DNA of 64,000 nucleotides from Metridium senile (Eukaryota; Cnidaria; Anthozoa; Actiniaria; Metridiidae). The position numbers were made by a program, and so were the translations under genes. The DNA is taken from assembly GCA_949775045.1 (NCBI GenBank), contig OX459102.1:5572185-5636184 (forward strand). The letters run 5' to 3'. Under the pieces are notes generated by a model. The model worked only from the letters and a program-made list of their open reading frames with translations, was not told the origin of the DNA and searched no databases. Below, piece by piece: positions 1 to 12,398 of this stretch; positions within the stretch are counted from its first letter, which is position 1; each line of letters starts with the position of its first letter.

Positions 1-653
1 AATACTGAATTGTACATTCCATGCAAGACCAAAATGCATTGCGCAGTTTATGCCATTATGTCAGTACAGTGTATTAGAGTTATGTTTTGTATATTAGCTT
101 CATATGAAATGCAAATCAATCTACATTTGCTACCTTTGAAACCAACAATGTATTTCAATCTTGGAATGCACAATTCAACATTTTTTGTGAAACTTCTACA
201 TGCAAATATACATAAAAGCACATTAAAAGTACTTAACAAAACTGCAAGAACATATTATTTATTTATAACATTTTAGAATATTTTTTGTTGGTCATTCTAT
301 AACAAATATTTATCATCAATCTAGCGAAATATGAAAGAAAATTGAAAAGAAATTGATTAACATTTTATGTGGTTTTCACCGAACTATCTCGAAAACTTTA
401 CTAGTAAATCTTATTGTACAAATCGAATCAAGTGTCAGAATTCTACTTACGTGAGCAGCATGCAGTCATATGGTCAGTCACACAGTAAAAGGTCACCATC
501 AAGCCATTGTAAGTTAATATCATTTGTTCAGCTTTACTGCGTATTTTACATAAACGAGTGGAAAACACATGCAAATATAAAACACTTCAACTATCTTAGC
601 TTGCTGTTCGCCATTTTAAATTGGTTTTGTGAGCCTGCGATAACACCGCACAG
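1..653. other. AT-rich intergenic sequence, nothing recognised
   Basis: No open reading frame here looks like protein: the candidates are short, low in complexity or start at TTG. No RNA gene or clear repeat was seen. The sequence becomes less AT-rich from about 620 onward, where the outer transposon begins. Confidence 0.5.
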
Positions 654-745
654 GTGTTTCTCCAATCTCGAGCCCAGCGTCACGTCTGGCTTTTTGTCAG
701 CGGTCTTATGGCGCCCGACATTAGACTCTGGGGGAACGGAATTTT

Positions 746-3700
746 CATTCTCGTACCCAGGCTAACTCGGTCGTTCATCTCTCCCGTCATTACCTCTGGT
801 AACAACGGATTTGAGACCCTCTCAGCCCGATGCTGATTGGCCAGTAAAATCGCGCATGCGCGAGTTTCGACGTACATTGACCCTAGGGTTCTCGTTCGTG
901 ATTGGTGGAATTTCTACGATGCTCGGAGCTTTTTGAAATGTGTTTTCTGCGCATAAAGTAAAGTACACAAAGCTGACTCATTTTGTAACGGGCTCAGGAA
1001 GAATTCAAAATGGCGGGTAAACGAAGTAGATATGAAAACATCCAAAAAACGTTAGGAAATTGTGTTCTAACTCCACCTTGAACTGCTATAACTTATTTTA
1101 TGCATATTTAGGACTATGAGGAATGTATGAAGGTATGTTTTGGTTTTCGTGAAGCGCATTTTGAGACGATTACAGGCATTGTTTGTTATCGATAAATTCA
1201 GTACCAGAATCGAATTGCTGTATTAAAGCTTTCTTCTCGAATTCTGTACTTCTTTCCTGCTGTTGAGGCAAGTAAAACTTTACTGACGTTGAAATTTTAA
1301 TGAAGTGTATCTGATCTGTTGTTTGAAGCAAGGAATCTCAACATATGATTGAAACTAAGGTTTATAACTTATTGTAAATCATTCCCACATTTATATCATG
1401 AATATATGATTGTAAAACATTCATATAGCCTTATCAGTAATAAAAATGATTTCAATGCATTCTGTAGTGGATATTATGAACTTTTACACTGTAATTTGAC
1501 TCTATTATAAAGCTATTGTATTTGCCTTGGCTTTTCAAAATAATCTAATTATTATTAAATGTGAGGTGTTTATAATTTCACAGGCTATAATGTACATGAT
1601 GAACAAGGGGTCAATTAGTATTTTTGTATTGGTGTGTTAGATTTTGAAATGAATAATTTAGCCAATTTACTGATATAAAATTACAATTCCAAATGCTATT
1701 ATTGCAACCAGTGAACTGTCACTTCATATTTATAGTAGATACATGTAGTACTTATTTATATATTTTGTCATTGATATATTGATTTGTATTATTCTTGATA
1801 TAAACAGAGTTAACTCTATTAACTCTGATATAAAACATGACTATACAGAAACACTATTTGTAGATATGCCAACATGTTGTGATAATAATAACAATGGCAA
1901 TCAGATAACTACACTTACAATAGTTGAAGTGGTCTTATTTCACTTGTAATATCATTGTAAATGTGTATACCAGTAGTTTCCTTTTTTGGTACAAATCTTT
2001 ATATATAAGTTTATATACTTTTTGTTCTATACTCAATAGAGTGCAAATAGTATATTCATGAAATACAAATTACTAAATACTAATAAATACTGCCAGAAGT
2101 TCCATAAAATATTCAAATATCTCACAGACATACTATATGCACTTAACTTTATATTTCACAGTCAAAATATCTTTTTAGGTAAGCATATCACATCAGAATA
2201 TACATGAAATGGAGCTCTGCAGTATTCAAATAAAAAAATAGGATGAAAGGAACGCAGTAAAAGTCTATTCAACGTCTCATTTCCATTCCTCATTTCATGT
2301 GTATTTAACTAAACTATTATCACAAACCCACAGCATCTTTCTAATTAGCAGTACTGTTGATATATTTGCTGTGTTGAATAAAATTATTGCACTCTAGTGA
2401 TGATATCAATAAGGGTAAAATATTACATCATGTTCCATGACATCTTGTTTTTACAGTACAGTTACAATGTTGGGTTTTAATCTGAACTGAATATTTGAGT
2501 TCTTAATTGCACTGGCTTCATGCAGCCACAATAGAATGTGAAGTAATAGTTTGTATAATTTTAGTAGTACCAAACCAATAAGGAATGCGCATTTCAAAAA
2601 ACAATAAGAATACCACAGGTGTTTTCCCTCTTCTTTTTACCTACTGATCAAGGTCTAAGTCTGAGAATTACAAACTTGACATTTAATTATAATCATAATA
2701 ACAATAAAGCACTTTATTTTAATAGGATAACTAGAATTACAGATGTTATTTTCATCTAGTCCCTAAATGATAATAATTAAATAGCATACATACATAACTA
2801 TGCTGGTACTTGGATAGGCAAAACTGATTAGATGGCAGATAATGAGATTGTTCAATTGCTTGAAATAACAATAAATATTTAGATTATATCATTGTTTTGC
2901 AAAAATAACAATTTTAATTAAAAGGACATAACTAGGTACTACTAGCTGACAACAGGTTACAGTCGGGTATTCACACAAACACATAGTCTTATATATGAGA
3001 GGAACATAAAGAAGATTGCAAATTTCTTTTATACTACTATCACAATCAACTGTCACAGTACAAACCTCATTAACTCTTTACTTGACAATTGAACCCTATT
3101 TTATAGACCATAAACTTAGACTTATTAATATATATATATTTTTAATTTATAGGGGAAGTTTATCAATAGGGACGAAAGTCCTGTAGCTTCTACCTGTCAC
3201 AAAATTAGTTTTAGAAATTTTATCATTAACTTCTCGTTTCATTTTATTCATTTAGTGTACAAACATTATACCCATGAAACAAGTAGTAATAATTAATACT
3301 AAGTAGTGCTAATTAAACAATTGAAAACAATAGAATTAGCATAAAATATCACTATTTAGTACTATTTATTTTTCATGCTTTTAATGTTTGTACTCTATTG
3401 TGACAAATAGATAAATAAAAAAAATAGAAAACAAAATTTAAGTTATTGACAATTGGTCTGCATTGCAATAATTATCATGAATATTTCGATAAAATATGAT
3501 TTTTATGATGCAGAAATGATATTTTGAACATTTTTTATATCCCTAAAATTGACTTAAATCATCTAAAACAGGTCAATATGAGAAAAGTGAGATGACAAAT
3601 GAATTGCAGAATTGATTTTTGATATCTAACCAGAATAAAATTTACTTGATATACAAGTGAAATAAGACCACTTCAACTATTGTAAGTGTAGTTATCTGAT

Positions 3701-4854
3701 TGCCATTGTTATTATTATCACAACATGTTGGCATATCTACAAATAGTGTTTCTGTATAGTCATGTTTTATATCAGAGTTAATAGAGTTAACTCTGTTTAT
3801 ATCAAGAATAATACAAATCAATATATCAATGACAAAATATATAAATAAGTACTACATGTATCTACTATAAATATGAAGTGACAGTTCACTGGTTGCAATA
3901 ATAGCATTTGGAATTGTAATTTTATATCAGTAAATTGGCTAAATTATTCATTTCAAAATCTAACACACCAATACAAAAATACTAATTGACCCCTTGTTCA
4001 TCATGTACATTATAGCCTGTGAAATTATAAACACCTCACATTTAATAATAATTAGATTATTTTGAAAAGCCAAGGCAAATACAATAGCTTTATAATAGAG
4101 TCAAATTACAGTGTAAAAGTTCATAATATCCACTACAGAATGCATTGAAATCATTTTTATTACTGATAAGGCTATATGAATGTTTTACAATCATATATTC
4201 ATGATATAAATGTGGGAATGATTTACAATAAGTTATAAACCTTAGTTTCAATCATATGTTGAGATTCCTTGCTTCAAACAACAGATCAGATACACTTCAT
4301 TAAAATTTCAACGTCAGTAAAGTTTTACTTGCCTCAACAGCAGGAAAGAAGTACAGAATTCGAGAAGAAAGCTTTAATACAGCAATTCGATTCTGGTACT
4401 GAATTTATCGATAACAAACAATGCCTGTAATCGTCTCAAAATGCGCTTCACGAAAACCAAAACATACCTTCATACATTCCTCATAGTCCTAAATATGCAT
4501 AAAATAAGTTATAGCAGTTCAAGGTGGAGTTAGAACACAATTTCCTAACGTTTTTTGGATGTTTTCATATCTACTTCGTTTACCCGCCATTTTGAATTCT
4601 TCCTGAGCCCGTTACAAAATGAGTCAGCTTTGTGTACTTTACTTTATGCGCAGAAAACACATTTCAAAAAGCTCCGAGCATCGTAGAAATTCCACCAATC
4701 ACGAACGAGAACCCTAGGGTCAATGTACGTCGAAACTCGCGCATGCGCGATTTTACTGGCCAATCAGCATCGGGCTGAGAGGGTCTCAAATCCGTTGTTA
4801 CCAGAGGTAATGACGGGAGAGATGAACGACCGAGTTAGCCTGGGTACGAGAATG
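746..4854. mobile_element. 4.1-kb non-autonomous element with 1.2-kb terminal inverted repeats (Mutator-like)
   Basis: Bases 746-1948 and 3652-4854 are near-perfect reverse complements, both 1203 bp. The ends are CATTCTCGTACCC and GGGTACGAGAATG. The direct repeat CGGAATTTT flanks the element at 737-745 and 4855-4863, a 9-bp target duplication. The 1.7-kb centre (1949-3651) is very AT-rich and has no credible open reading frame, so there is no transposase. Very long terminal repeats plus a 9-bp duplication are the hallmark of Mutator-like elements. The near identity of the arms means recent insertion or ongoing gene conversion. It inserted at the inner edge of the left terminal repeat of the outer element. 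Confidence 0.88.
851..1013 (+). promoter_or_regulatory. Promoter-like block inside the left terminal repeat (mirrored at 4587-4749)
   Basis: Reading inward, the repeat contains a GCGCATGCGC palindrome (NRF-1-like, about 852-862), an ATTGG box (inverted CCAAT, about 901) and AAAATGGCGG (YY1-like, 1008-1016) whose ATG opens a 23-codon frame beginning MAGKRSRYEN. The first codons are followed at once by GTAAAC, a possible splice donor. This order resembles a TATA-less housekeeping promoter with a first exon. The right arm carries the mirror copy, also reading inward. Activity is inference from motifs only. Confidence 0.4.
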
Positions 4855-5597
4855 CGGAATTTTCAGCTCCGATTTTGGAGTTCCGGTTTCTATTGCGCAT
4901 GCTTAGTTAATATTATAATGATCTGTGGGTTTGGGCATCCTGTGTTACTTAGTACGTTAATGACATTCAAAATATTATTGACCTAGTAGCATTTTAAATA
5001 TTTTCTAAGCCAAAATATAAACATTTTCCTCACTAATGAAATATTTAAAGTTTAGGAAGGTTTTTTAACGGCCATCAGGGTTTATATAATGATATAAAAA
5101 CGCGTCTAAATCTCCTTCAATTCAGATCACTTTAGCCGTCGATTTATTTATAGTTTCCAACGGTTATTAGTTTGCTTTCGTGGTACGATTGACCTTTAGT
5201 AAATAACTGGATGTCAGAGGAGTATTTTGTGTGTATTGGTGTATTCTAATTTGCTTCGCGACTCGATAATCATCGCTTAACTTAGGATAACTTAGCGGCG
5301 ATACAATATCTCTTCGCTTCGCGACTCGTATATTTCATAAACGACTATATTTAATATTCTATCTAGTATTAAAGAACCGTTGACGTCGTATTACATGTAA
5401 TCGCAAAATTTACATTTTGAATGTACATTTGTTTACATGATGGACCAATCAGAGATTTTACTTCGTCTGTTTCCGGTCTGACCATTGTATTTTCAAGGGC
5501 CAATCAGCATAAGCAGAGAATTCCGGTCCCCCAGAGTCTTACGTTACTCGGCTGGCCAAGAGGAACGAAGGCTCGGGGTTCGAGATTGGTGTTTCTC

Positions 5598-6497
5598 CGT
5601 TGGGATAGGGGAGTGGATGGAGGAGTGTCCAATTACTGGCCAATTTCATGAGAATTTCTGTCAAATCTGAACGGTAATATACATCGACTCACTGAGTGAA
5701 CTCTTGATTTGTAATACGAAGCTCAGAAATGGCCAACGAGGCTAATCGGTATCGGCTAATCGATACTTCGTCAAAGGGTTGAAAAAATTGTTTTACTCGA
5801 TCGTCAAAGAAAAAGTTATCATATTGAGGGAGTCATAGCCGATAATATTATGACAGCACAGTAACACATGTCAGATAGGTCATATGTCAGGACTTAGCGT
5901 GAGAGACTGGGACAAATCAAAATGGCGGAATACTCGAACATAGTTTTATTTTGAGCTTCTGTCATCTCCTGTAAATGTACTTACAAGAGATCATCTTGTA
6001 AATAAGATCAAAACCAGGAAGCAAGAAGGAAAAAAGACTTGCCACCTGCCACAGACATCACCTTCGAATAGTGGAACGTCCAAGTATGCATCAAGTAAAG
6101 AAGTGGTTATTGCTGTAATTATCAGTCAGAAGAAGTATTTGAAGTGAGCATAAGAAAAAATACTTGCTTTTGGATCAAGGTATTTTGCTGTCTATACGAT
6201 CTGGAGAACGTCAACAAATAGGATGGGTTCCTGAGAAAGATCCGAAAATGCACGCTGAGATTATTTATACATAAAAGATTAATTTATGTATCAAAAACCA
6301 AGTTTTTCTGTAAGGATCATCAATGCGACAGGAAAAACAATTTCAGAAACATTTACACTAACTAACATCAAGATAAGATGAGACTTTAAATCTTCATCAG
6401 TGGTATGTAGAAATATTAGCTTTAATAATTTCGTTACTGTTCAGTCTCTGGTTTCAGAAACGTTTGTTTAATCTGGAAAAATATCTACTACAATAAA
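5598..6497. other. Intergenic sequence with CpG-containing blocks
   Basis: No coding exon was recognised. A CAAAATGGCGG motif near 5919 resembles a YY1 start-site element, but no adjacent exon could be supported. The segment leads into the tandem duplication at 6498. Confidence 0.35.
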
Positions 6498-7747
6498 GAT
6501 TAGATTCTTATTGTTGGAGGTTAGCAATATTATACAAATTCAAACAAATGTTTCTTAGAAAATAGCCAGCAATCCTTAATGAAAGCACCCAGAACGTATA
6601 TAATTATTTAATTTATATGTAAGATTATATACAGAAAGATGTACAAAGGAAGTGTTGTTTAAAAGTTTTGATGATAAAAATATTCAAAATAAAAAAGATA
6701 TAAAAATAATTGTTTTGCAACTGGTTTCATAGTATTAAACTATGTTAAAATAATTGATAATCATTGTTTAAAAGTGCTTTAATTGTTACGCTATTTGCAC
6801 TCTATTCTATTGTTTTAACTAGCATCCTGTTGTACTATTTTGTATTTCATGGATATGATATTTGCACTCTAAATCAATTATGTAAATGAATCACAGGCAT
6901 TCCTTATATTAATATAAAACTGACCTTTATTGAATACAATTTTTGATGTAAAGTTTAAACTGGCCTTTGCTTACTAGAAGTATTATATTTAAATGATATT
7001 TTGAACAATGATACCTTTATTTTCAAATTTCCTTAAATGAACTTAAAATGTTGTTCATTTTTACAAAAAAAAATTACTTAAACCACCAGAAAATGCATCT
7101 TCTTCACCATATATTTTCTTAAGATTAGATTCTTATTGTTGGAGGTTAGCAATATTATACAAATTCAAACAAATGTTTCTTAGAAAATAGCCAGCAATCC
7201 TTAATGAAAGCATCCAGAACGTATATAATTATTTAATTTATATGTAAGATTATATACAGAAAGATGTACAAAGGAAGTGTTGTTTAAAAGTTTTGATGAT
7301 AAAAATATTCAAAATAAAAAAGATATAAAAATAATTGTTTTGCAACTGGTTTCATAGTATTAAACTATGTTAAAATAATTGATAATCATTGTTTAAAAGT
7401 GCTTTAATTGTTACGCTATTTGCACTCTATTCTATTGTTTTAACTAGCATCCTGTTGTACTATTTTGTATTTCATGGATATGATATTTGCACTCTAAATC
7501 AATTATGTAAATGAATCACAGGCATTCCTTATATTAATATAAAACTGACCTTTATTGAATACAATTTTTGATGTAAAGTTTAAACTGGCCTTTGCTTACT
7601 AGAAGTATTATATTTAAATGATATTTTGAACAATGATACCTTTATTTTCAAATTTCCTTAAATGAACTTAAAATGTTGTTCATTTTTACAAAAAAAAATT
7701 ACTTAAACCACCAGAAAATGCATCTTCTTCACCATATATTTTCTTAA
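6498..7747. repeat. Two tandem copies of a 625-bp unit
   Basis: The unit beginning GATTAGATTCTTATTG at 6498 starts again at 7123. The copies run 6498-7122 and 7123-7747 and appear to differ at one base (GAAAGCACCC versus GAAAGCATCC). The unit is AT-rich and non-coding. Such high identity means a very recent duplication, or an assembly error that placed two haplotypes in tandem. Confidence 0.92.
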
Positions 7748-7935
7748 ACATCCCTAAATCGCTGTAAATTGCTTAAAATTGCCTTATGGCGCCTCTGATT
7801 TTCTTATATTTTTTCTTAAATCGCCTTAAATCGCCTTAAACCGCACTAAAACGCCTTAAAACTTCACTCGAAGTTTGGCCATATTTTCTTAAATCGCTTT
7901 AAAACGCATTAAATTACGGCGATTTAAGGTCCAGG
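7748..7935. repeat. Degenerate CTTAAATCGC-type tandem repeat
   Basis: About 180 bases consist of imperfect 9-11-base units built on CCTTAAATCG and CCTTAAAACG. No coding potential. Confidence 0.6.
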
Positions 7936-9319
7936 AGCAGGCTTTTTATTGGCATGAGACGGGAGTTTCAAACAGTTCAAAAATAAGATTCTTGTATCTC
8001 ATGCACGTGTTTGTATTTAAAATTGTATTTGTTCGCATTAGACGTTCAGTTCTACAGTTCTACAGTAAAATTACTGTACCTCATGCCCGTATTAATATTT
8101 GCATTTTTAATTGCATTTTGCCACATAAACACCGGGTTTGTGGTGTGCTTTTGTCGCGGCCCAGTAAGTTGAACGTAAGTGCTTTGTTTTGCCTCATAAA
8201 ACTTCGGTTTTATTGAGTTGCTGTCTATTTGGCCTTTATTACATTTTTTGCTCGTTTGTGGAAAATTAGTCCACTTTTGTTCATGAGACGATTGGCCTTT
8301 TATTTGTTATCTCATGACTTTTTGTATTCATGATATGCTATTCAAGATATTTCGTCGAACATGCGCAGTAAGAAATAACGACTATAGGGAAAGAGATTGA
8401 TTTGTCCATAGTTATTAGAGGGGGAATGTTTCGGAAACCCAGCACACTTCAAAGAAACGACCTATTGTTTCGGATTTGATGTTGTTTGACTGTACCATCA
8501 CGTGACACTGACCGTGTACACAGACCAAAACAAACACCAAGAGTTATTGGGACATATAGGTATTTGAAGACGATTTCGAAGCAATAACGGATGTTTTAGA
8601 AGCCAATGATGATAAAAGGTCATAAAAGAAAGTAGTTTATACACAATGAAGATGCGATGAGTTTTATTTTTATGTGACTTGAATCCTTGTTTTTAAGGCT
8701 AAATAACGTATAAAGCTCGCAAGTATACGTGTTGAAGTCTATGATAGTTGTTTGAAGTTTGCCGCGTTTCCTAAAAATCACCCTCTATTACCTATGATTT
8801 GCAATTGTCTATTGGTAAATCGGCAAAAGAATTAATATAAAGTTGACTCGGTCTCTCGGTCTCTCGGAACCGACCACTCTAGATCTCGTAAACGACCGCG
8901 ACCACCTTATGGGCCAGATTGGAAAAAAGCTCTGCTTTATTTGTTACCCAATAAAGATTTATTATTATTATTAAAACAATACCCACAACTACTATAGAGA
9001 TACCATGGCGAAAAAAATATGCTAAACAATGCATAGCCTACGTAACGTGGCGACTCTCCCCTCCTCCCTCTCCCCCAAAATCCCTCCTCCCCAATCCCCA
9101 AGAGCCGCCACGCAGGCAAAGAGTTAAGATACCGTTATTTTGAAATTCGCTGATAGTTTTTGACATGCATGTGTCTGAACGTGTTACAAAGTACGCATGG
9201 TTTGGGCATCGTGTGATAGGGCTCTCGTAGTTTGGGCTTCCTGTGTGGTTCTCGTAAACGACCATCTACCGTAAGTGACCATTTCTTCTGTTCCGAGGGT
9301 GGTCGCTTTAATACGAGAG
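7936..9319. other. Intergenic sequence without a recognisable gene
   Basis: No exon was supported. The GGGCATCGTGTG/GGGCTTCCTGTG motif seen at several element ends here occurs near 9197-9242, and repeated CTCGTAAACGACC-like phrases (8885, 9247) look like fragments of dispersed repeats. Confidence 0.4.
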
Positions 9320-9321
9320 AG

Positions 9322-10281
9322 TAGCCTGCGTGCAGCCCCTTTTTTACCCGTAATAAGGGTCTGCGAATTATTGCAAGATTCCGTGTTCTGGACCCCCAGC
9401 CGAGTTGCACGATTATATATAACAGGCTCTGATTGGCTGCTACGCCAGCTCATTCTTACATACTCTCTGATTGGCTCGAAAGCTCGTACTCGCATGCGCA
9501 GTAGAGACTAGTGTCATGATCGAGCCAAACAAGAATGTCGCTCAAAGGCGGCGAAAAGTTGTCTCTTCTAAAATGGCTCGGAAATGCCAAAAAACCGCAG
9601 TAAATGCACTAAAACTTACTTATGGAAGTAACAAATTTATCAGAGCCCCTGTATGGGTTGATAGTTCTTAAGTTTATCGTCGATTTATCGCCGAAATATT
9701 GAATTCTACTACTCGATGTAGATGAATTTCGCTCGCGTCTCAAAGTGTTCGATGTCACGTCGAAAATCGTCAAATATAAGGACTGACATGGATATATAAG
9801 CTTCATACTTCGGAAAAAGAACAATTATTGATTGATTGTAAAACATATCAAAATACATCTGAAAAATATTTATAATATTTTCAAACGAGGCATTTGAAAT
9901 TCACGACACGTGGCGGTAAACAATTTTTACTTGAAAAGAGTTTCGTGAATCATATCTATCGAGTCATCTATCGATTGTAGTAAGTGAAATACATTTTAAA
10001 CTGATTAAATGTCATTATTATGTTTGTGTTTGGTGAGTTCTTTTATTTTTATCAATCATACGCATGCGAGTACGAGTAAATAATAAAACGTAGAGGTAGT
10101 GAGTGTGAGTGAGTCTCCCCGATTAGTAGGGCGCACTGCGTCCAGCTAGAAGATTGAGACGTTAAAAAAGTTATTTATTTATTTTATTTATTATCGTGCA
10201 ACTCGGCTGGGGGTCCATAACACGGAATCTTGCAATAATTCGCAGACCCTTATTCCGGGTAAAAAAAGGGGCTGCACGCAT
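9322..10281. mobile_element. 0.95-kb inverted-repeat element with about 90-bp ends
   Basis: A stretch near 9325-9413 (GCGTGCAGCCCC to CCGAGTTGCACGAT) returns as reverse complement near 10193-10280, with only a few differences. No convincing target duplication was found, so the exact ends are uncertain. Inside, an NRF-1-like CGCATGCGCA (about 9494) precedes an ATG at 9534 that opens a 22-codon frame beginning MSLKGGEKLSLLKWLG. A non-autonomous foldback-type DNA element is the simplest reading. Confidence 0.7.
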
Positions 10282-10362
10282 ACTAAAGAGAGAATCAACT
10301 GTACAATATTTGATTGATATCGATTTTTATTGCGCAATCAATTTGAAAATGCATGCATGAGA

Positions 10363-10760
10363 GTGCTACAGGTCAAAATTAATGTATCGGTCTCCCTGTG
10401 TCTTAGTAGAACGAAGTATCTCTATGAAGTGTAACTGGTGAAGTGGCTACGCGGCTACGGGTGCTACATGCAGGTCAAAATGAATGTATCGGTCTCCCTG
10501 TGTCTTAGTAGAACGAAGTATCTCTATGAAGTGTAACTGGTGAAGTGGCTACGCGGCTACGGGTGCTACAGGTCAAAATGAATGTATCGGTCTCCCTGTG
10601 TCTTAGTAGAACGAAGTATCTCTATGAAGTGTAACTGGTGAAGTGGCTACGCGGCTACGGGTGCTACAGGTCAAAATTAATGCATTGGTCTCCCTGTGTC
10701 TTAGTAGAACGAAGTATCTCTATGAAGTGTAACTATGAGGTGGCTACGCGGCTACGTGTA
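10363..10760. repeat. 98-bp minisatellite, about four copies
   Basis: The unit containing GGTCTCCCTGTGTCTTAG and GTGGCTACGCGGCTACG recurs with starts near 10371, 10473, 10571 and 10669. Spacing is 98 bp except for the first step, which has four extra bases. The open reading frame across it is an artefact of the unit. Confidence 0.92.
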
Positions 10761-11627
10761 CAAGCGCTTGTTGGCGGGAGACGTTTCGAGCGCTTACAAA
10801 GGTCTGTAAAGCTAGCAATCGACTGACTCGCCAAAGAAAAACTTATCATATTCAAACTTTTCTTTTGAAACAAGTTTTATTTTCTTATACAGATTTTCAT
10901 TACAGTTTTTCGAAAATAGATTATAAAATACAACTATATAAACGCTTCACACATTCATAGCAAATGTATTATTGTTTGAACCGCAAAACTAACTAAAGTT
11001 TTCACGAAATAAAGTTGAACTTTTTTTTTTATCCAATCTAGTGGAAAACTTCGCAAAGCGGCCATCACAAATTCACTGTTTAGTTCGGGTTTTAGTTGGT
11101 TTGAACAAGATAATATTATTCGTTTTGACATACAAACTTCAACTCCAATAATTACCTGTACACACCAAGCTACTAGAAAAGCTTTCCCTCATTTTTTTTT
11201 GTTATAGTGAAGAGCATATATCGTTGACTTCAAAAGCAAGTGCTCACTTGAATCAGGTGTTTTGAATGAAAACTCAACTCACTGTAGCAGCCACTGCAGT
11301 GCAAATCACGATCTTTTTTACTCTCGATTCACCATCCCATGATTTTCACAAGAAAATACATTCTCTTGTTTTCTTTCTTTGAGTTTGAAGTCATTTTAAC
11401 AATGTAAAACTTAAATGCAAGACAGTAATCAACACCTTTTTCGGCTGTATCGGTGAATGAGCGTGAATGTGGTCTCGATCGATATTTTAACGATCGCTCC
11501 ACGATTGCTGCACGATTGTAAAATTTCCGAAGTTATGTCCTAGCAACCTGCGGCGCACCTCGACTCCATGCTGCTCGTTTTAAATTGTCATTAAAATCCT
11601 CAGATAGAATAGTTGGGCTAACTGTGG
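10761..11627. other. Unique AT-rich sequence between two blocks of the 98-bp minisatellite
   Basis: No exon, RNA gene or repeat was recognised in this stretch. Confidence 0.4.
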
Positions 11628-11762
11628 TGTAACTATGAAGTGGCTACGCGTCTACGGGTGCTACAGGTCAAAATTAATGTATCAGTCTCCCTGTGTCTTA
11701 GTAGAACGAAGTATCTCTATGAAGTGTAACTATAAAGTGACTACGCGGCAACGGGTGCTACT
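11628..11762. repeat. Second block of the 98-bp minisatellite, about 1.4 copies
   Basis: The same unit (GTGTAACTATGAAGTGGCTACG, GTGTCTTAGTAGAACGAAG) reappears about 870 bp after the main array, with several substitutions. It is either an outlying remnant of a longer array or a separate transposed copy. Confidence 0.85.
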
Positions 11763-11987
11763 TCACGACTCCAAAAGCTCATTGAATCGTCGTTCAAGTC
11801 CAAAATATCTCAAAAGAAGCCATATGCATTCTAAATCTTTTTCCTTAGTTCTCGTTTCTTCTAGAAGAGCAAGTGATGCCAGCTGTGCAGCTCTGACAAG
11901 TCGAAACGAGCCGAAACAAAATTTTAATAACACGACTCTGCGAGCCATGGTGAAAGGAGCTCGACTAAATTCCCTTCCAAAAAGCAT
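11763..11987 (-). other. Unassigned 74-codon open reading frame
   Basis: The minus-strand frame beginning MLFGREFSRAPF is basic and has balanced composition (ARRVVLLKFCFGSFRLVRAA, then EETRTKEKDLECIWLLLRYF), unlike the simple-repeat frames elsewhere. It abuts the minisatellite, has no convincing upstream exon and matches nothing I recognise. It could be repeat-derived or a fragment of a dispersed sequence. I do not call it a gene. Confidence 0.2.
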
Positions 11988-12174
11988 GTTTATGTTATAT
12001 TATATCAAGGTGCAAAGAAGTTTCACATGAACATTGCACTCTTAATCCGTTGTATATTTTCTTCTTTCAATATATTCAAAGACCTTCGACACGTACTGTT
12101 TTTATGAAAATAAAAAACATCGAAATACATGTACATTGGTTGAATGAACGGCGAGTTGGGGGTTTTCCCTGCGT

Positions 12175-12180
12175 TTTATT
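12175..12180 (-). terminator. Possible polyadenylation signal of the cysteine-rich secreted protein gene
   Basis: TTTATT on the plus strand reads AATAAA on the minus strand, 219 bp beyond the stop codon at 12399. It is the nearest canonical signal I found. Confidence 0.35.
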
Positions 12181-12398
12181 AATTATAGTTTTATACCGCA
12201 TTACAAAAATGCACGGGCTCAAGGCTAACAACTTTGGTGAAATTTATGCTGGCCTGGTCGCAAACACATTACCTGGCTATCAAGAAATCACGAAATGACG
12301 ACTATGGGAATGAGATTGTGAAAAAAATTCGCTAATTATTAAATATATATAGTTATTGTTCTAAAAATCTTTAAATCTGAAAAGGTTATTCCAGTCCT

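Larger units (their letters stand above)
663..5588. mobile_element. Outer inverted-repeat DNA transposon, interrupted by a second element
   Basis: The left end starts CAATCTCGAGCCC and the right end finishes GGGTTCGAGATTG. About 85 bp inside each end the two sides still match in inverted orientation (CCCCCAGAGTCT block at 5531-5542, complement near 724-735). The direct repeat GTGTTTCTC lies immediately outside both ends (654-662 and 5589-5597), giving a 9-bp target duplication; because the flanking CC/GG is symmetric, 7 to 11 bp are also possible. Without the inner insertion the element is about 0.8 kb. No transposase reading frame is visible, so it is non-autonomous. A 9-bp duplication suggests Mutator-like (MULE) or a similar superfamily; that assignment is inference. 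Confidence 0.72.

Noticed and set aside
680..877. Identical 44-codon starts of two frames (680-877 minus and 4723-4986 plus) as a gene pair
   Set aside because: They are the two arms of one inverted-repeat transposon; the frames end as soon as the arms end.
9038..9495. Overlapping minus-strand frames of 75-103 codons
   Set aside because: They overlap one another in different frames across a transposon end; none has a conserved motif or splice partner.
10638..12030. Frames starting MKWLR at 10638 and 11635 as paralogous genes
   Set aside because: The shared peptide is a translation of the 98-bp minisatellite unit.
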